Source: DAOUBP01 sp964513075
GTDB lineage: Bacteria > Chloroflexota > Anaerolineae > CG2-30-64-16
Length of the DNA: 64,000 nucleotides
Reading direction: 5' to 3'
NCBI GenBank assembly: GCA_964513075.1
Contig: CAZELR010000004.1
Location: 52,764 to 116,763, forward strand
Part shown: in pieces, positions 62,819 to 64,000 of the stretch
Numbering within the stretch: position 1 is the stretch's first letter
How the letters are laid out: every line of letters begins with the position of its first letter
Program-made: the position numbers and the translations under genes
Notes under the pieces: model-generated
Databases searched by the model: none
Told to the model about the DNA's origin: nothing
Seen by the model: the letters and a program-made list of their open reading frames with translations, nothing else

Positions 62819-63044
62819 TATGGACGACGAGTTGCGACCCCAATACGATCTGGGCGAACTGCTCAAAGATGGTGTCCGGGGCAAGTATGTGACGCGCTAT
62901 CGCGCCGGCACGAATCTGGTGCTGCTCGACCCTGACGTGGCTAAGGCTTTCCCAGACGAAGCGGCAGTAAACGAGGCTCTCCGCCTGGTGATCCGTTTGG
63001 GCGAGATTCAACACAGCAAGAAGCACGCTCCAGCCGGGGCATGA
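62796..63044 (+). CDS. brnA: BrnA-family antitoxin
   Basis: 82 residues. RPQYDLGELLKDGVRGKYVTRY and NLVLLDPDVAKAFPDEAAVNEALR show the BrnA dimerising DNA-binding fold. It blocks BrnT and represses the operon. Start 62796 is the second in-frame ATG after 62778; 62820 is also possible. Confidence 0.88.
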   Translation: MNKNYPGDMDDELRPQYDLGELLKDGVRGKYVTRYRAGTNLVLLDPDVAKAFPDEAAVNEALRLVIRLGEIQHSKKHAPAGA

Positions 63045-63078
63045 GCGCAACCGCTGCCAAGCACGCCACTTAAAGAAA

Positions 63079-63104
63079 GCCGGAAGTGCATAGACACTTC
63101 CGGC
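63079..63104 (-). terminator. Rho-independent terminator beside the tRNA-Lys fragment
   Basis: GCCGGAAGTG/CACTTCCGGC arms, 6-base loop, minus-strand T-run TTTCTTT. Near-identical to that at 63907-63932. Confidence 0.85.
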
Positions 63105-63116
63105 CCATTAGGGGTA

Positions 63117-63171
63117 TGAGCGCGCAGGGAATCGAACCCTGAACCCGCGGCTTAATAGGCCGCTGCTCTGC
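63117..63171 (-). pseudogene. tRNA-Lys 3' fragment (att-type duplicate)
   Basis: Bases 63117-63171 match the visible 3' part of the tRNA at 63946-64000: acceptor CGCGCTC, T-arm CAGGG-TTCGATT-CCCTG, anticodon stem GCGGC/GCCGC. The anticodon loop reads CTATTAA rather than CTTTTAA, and no 5' acceptor or D-arm precedes it. Likely left by site-specific insertion in tRNA-Lys. Confidence 0.8.
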
Positions 63172-63181
63172 GAGTCACTGG

Positions 63182-63610
63182 TTATGCCGATCCCGCCGAG
63201 GGCAACTGCTCCAGGAAACCGGTGGCAGAAAAGATCGGAAAGCCAACCCCCTTGTAGTCGACCGGATCACGCGTCACCAGGGCATCAAGCGCCTCAGCTT
63301 GCGCACTGACCACCTGCACTGCGTCCTCGAAGTCCTTCATCGGCAAGGTCAGAGCCGACAAAAGCAGATCGCGATCAGGCCCGCACACGCGGCAGGCAGC
63401 CAGCAAGCTCTCTACCAGTTGCCGGGCTACCGCTGCGCCCTTGAGCTTGCGCGCGATGTAGAATACATTGACCGGCGTGATGATCGAAACGTACGCCTCG
63501 ATCCGCCCTTCATCATTAGCCTGCCAAAGTGCAGCAGCCGCATCCGCGAAGGGCGCGCGATCCAGCAGGTAGTCCAACACCACATTGGTGTCCAGCAGGA
63601 CGCGGATCAC
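63182..63610 (-). CDS. PIN-domain toxin (VapC-like)
   Basis: 142 residues. PIN acidic residues: LLDTNVVLDYLL (Asp7), DFEDAVQ (about 92-95) and TRDPVDY. These toxins cleave tRNA or rRNA. Overlaps the antitoxin stop by ATGA; its own stop lies 11 bases from the tRNA fragment. Confidence 0.88.
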   Translation of the reverse strand: MIRVLLDTNVVLDYLLDRAPFADAAAALWQANDEGRIEAYVSIITPVNVFYIARKLKGAAVARQLVESLLAACRVCGPDRDLLLSALTLPMKDFEDAVQVVSAQAEALDALVTRDPVDYKGVGFPIFSATGFLEQLPSAGSA

Positions 63611-63846
63611 AGGTACTTCTCCATCAGGTGCTCGGTATACGCGTCTTTCAGCTCGTCATCAGTGGGCAGGAGCCCCTCGACCTTGAGTGCGCCGCGCAGT
63701 TGCTTGAAAGGGACGACGCGCCTTCGTTTGGGGCGCGCAGGTGGGGTCGCGGTCTGGCGCATGGTCCGCAGCAGCTCTTCGACAAGCTGAAGCTGCTGAC
63801 CCAAGGGCAAGCGCTTCGCTTCTGACACGATCTCACGATAAAACAT
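63607..63846 (-). CDS. Antitoxin partner of the PIN toxin
   Basis: 79 residues, perfect AGGAGG site. MFYREIVSEAKRLPLGQQLQLVEEL is the helical start of many toxin-associated small proteins, with a basic C-terminal middle (RPKRRRVVPFKQL). Family not certain. Confidence 0.8.
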   Translation of the reverse strand: MFYREIVSEAKRLPLGQQLQLVEELLRTMRQTATPPARPKRRRVVPFKQLRGALKVEGLLPTDDELKDAYTEHLMEKYL

Positions 63847-63864
63847 GCGAACCTCCTGGCCGCC

Positions 63865-63893
63865 ATTTTACCTCAGATGCACCTGGAAATCAA
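63865..63893 (-). promoter_or_regulatory. Promoter of the PIN toxin-antitoxin operon
   Basis: TTGATT (63893-63888), 17 bases, TAAAAT (63870-63865) on the minus strand. The relic copy near 62385-62410 has CAAAAT. Confidence 0.65.
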
Positions 63894-63906
63894 TCTCAAA
63901 AAAAGA

Positions 63907-63932
63907 GCCGGAAGTGTTTTAGCACTTCCGGC
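63907..63932 (-). terminator. Terminator of tRNA-Lys
   Basis: GCCGGAAGTG/CACTTCCGGC arms with a TTTTAG loop, followed on the minus strand by TCTTTTTTTG. Confidence 0.87.
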
Positions 63933-63945
63933 CCATTAGGGGGTG

Positions 63946-64000
<55 letters not shown>

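Overview
The window is GC-rich bacterial chromosome. The likeliest source is a Chloroflexota bacterium of the Anaerolineae/Caldilineae kind. Pointers are secreted proteins ending in a Y-x-YLP-[VL]-I motif, TPTP-type linkers, SBBP and DUF2142 families, and dense dispersed repeats that run into reading frames. No rRNA or other decisive marker is present, so this is an inference.

Bases 1-15069 are one minus-strand surface-glycan locus. In transcription order: Wzm-type ABC permease, Wzt-type ATPase, a GT-B glycosyltransferase, a secreted five-bladed propeller, a DUF2142 membrane protein, an asparagine-synthase-like enzyme, a GT2 polyprenyl-phosphate glycosyltransferase, a YbhN/AglD-like membrane protein, two GT-C membrane glycosyltransferases, a radical SAM-epimerase fusion, and the start of a hexapeptide acyltransferase. 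Several genes overlap by a few bases, which suggests an operon.

Bases 15141-30956 hold signalling and envelope genes. A GAF/PAS histidine kinase follows a secreted propeller and a TPR/SH3 protein with coupled starts. A 1543-residue Ig-like surface protein, an OmpR-type regulator and a NarL-type kinase/regulator pair follow. A receiver-only protein points right, towards the copper region.

Bases 30965-45170, on the plus strand, look like a copper-handling region: a 1621-residue multicopper oxidase with intact copper motifs, a small secreted protein, an SBBP propeller protein, a DeoR-type regulator fused to a NosL-like domain, a PCu(A)C-YtkA/FixH lipoprotein, a membrane protein with a YHS domain, and a CopA ATPase with an unusual 280-residue C-terminal extension. 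Together they could sense, bind, oxidise and export copper. Oxyanion genes follow (ChrA, ModA, ModB with no ModC).

Bases 48222-58272 hold a trans-sulfuration enzyme, pstSCAB, an Rrf2 regulator, htpG, a four-helix-bundle protein and a YfcC-type carrier. Bases 58269-64000 are accessory DNA: a CHC2/Toprim primase and a VirE-type helicase separated by iteron-like repeats, an integrase relic, BrnT/BrnA, and a PIN toxin-antitoxin pair between two copies of a tRNA-Lys 3' end with its terminator. A relic of the antitoxin 5' end lies further left.

A recurring oddity is that dispersed palindromes and simple repeats lie inside genes or form their ends (wzt, htpG, the primase, Rrf2, the four-helix-bundle gene, pstA and others) without breaking the frames.
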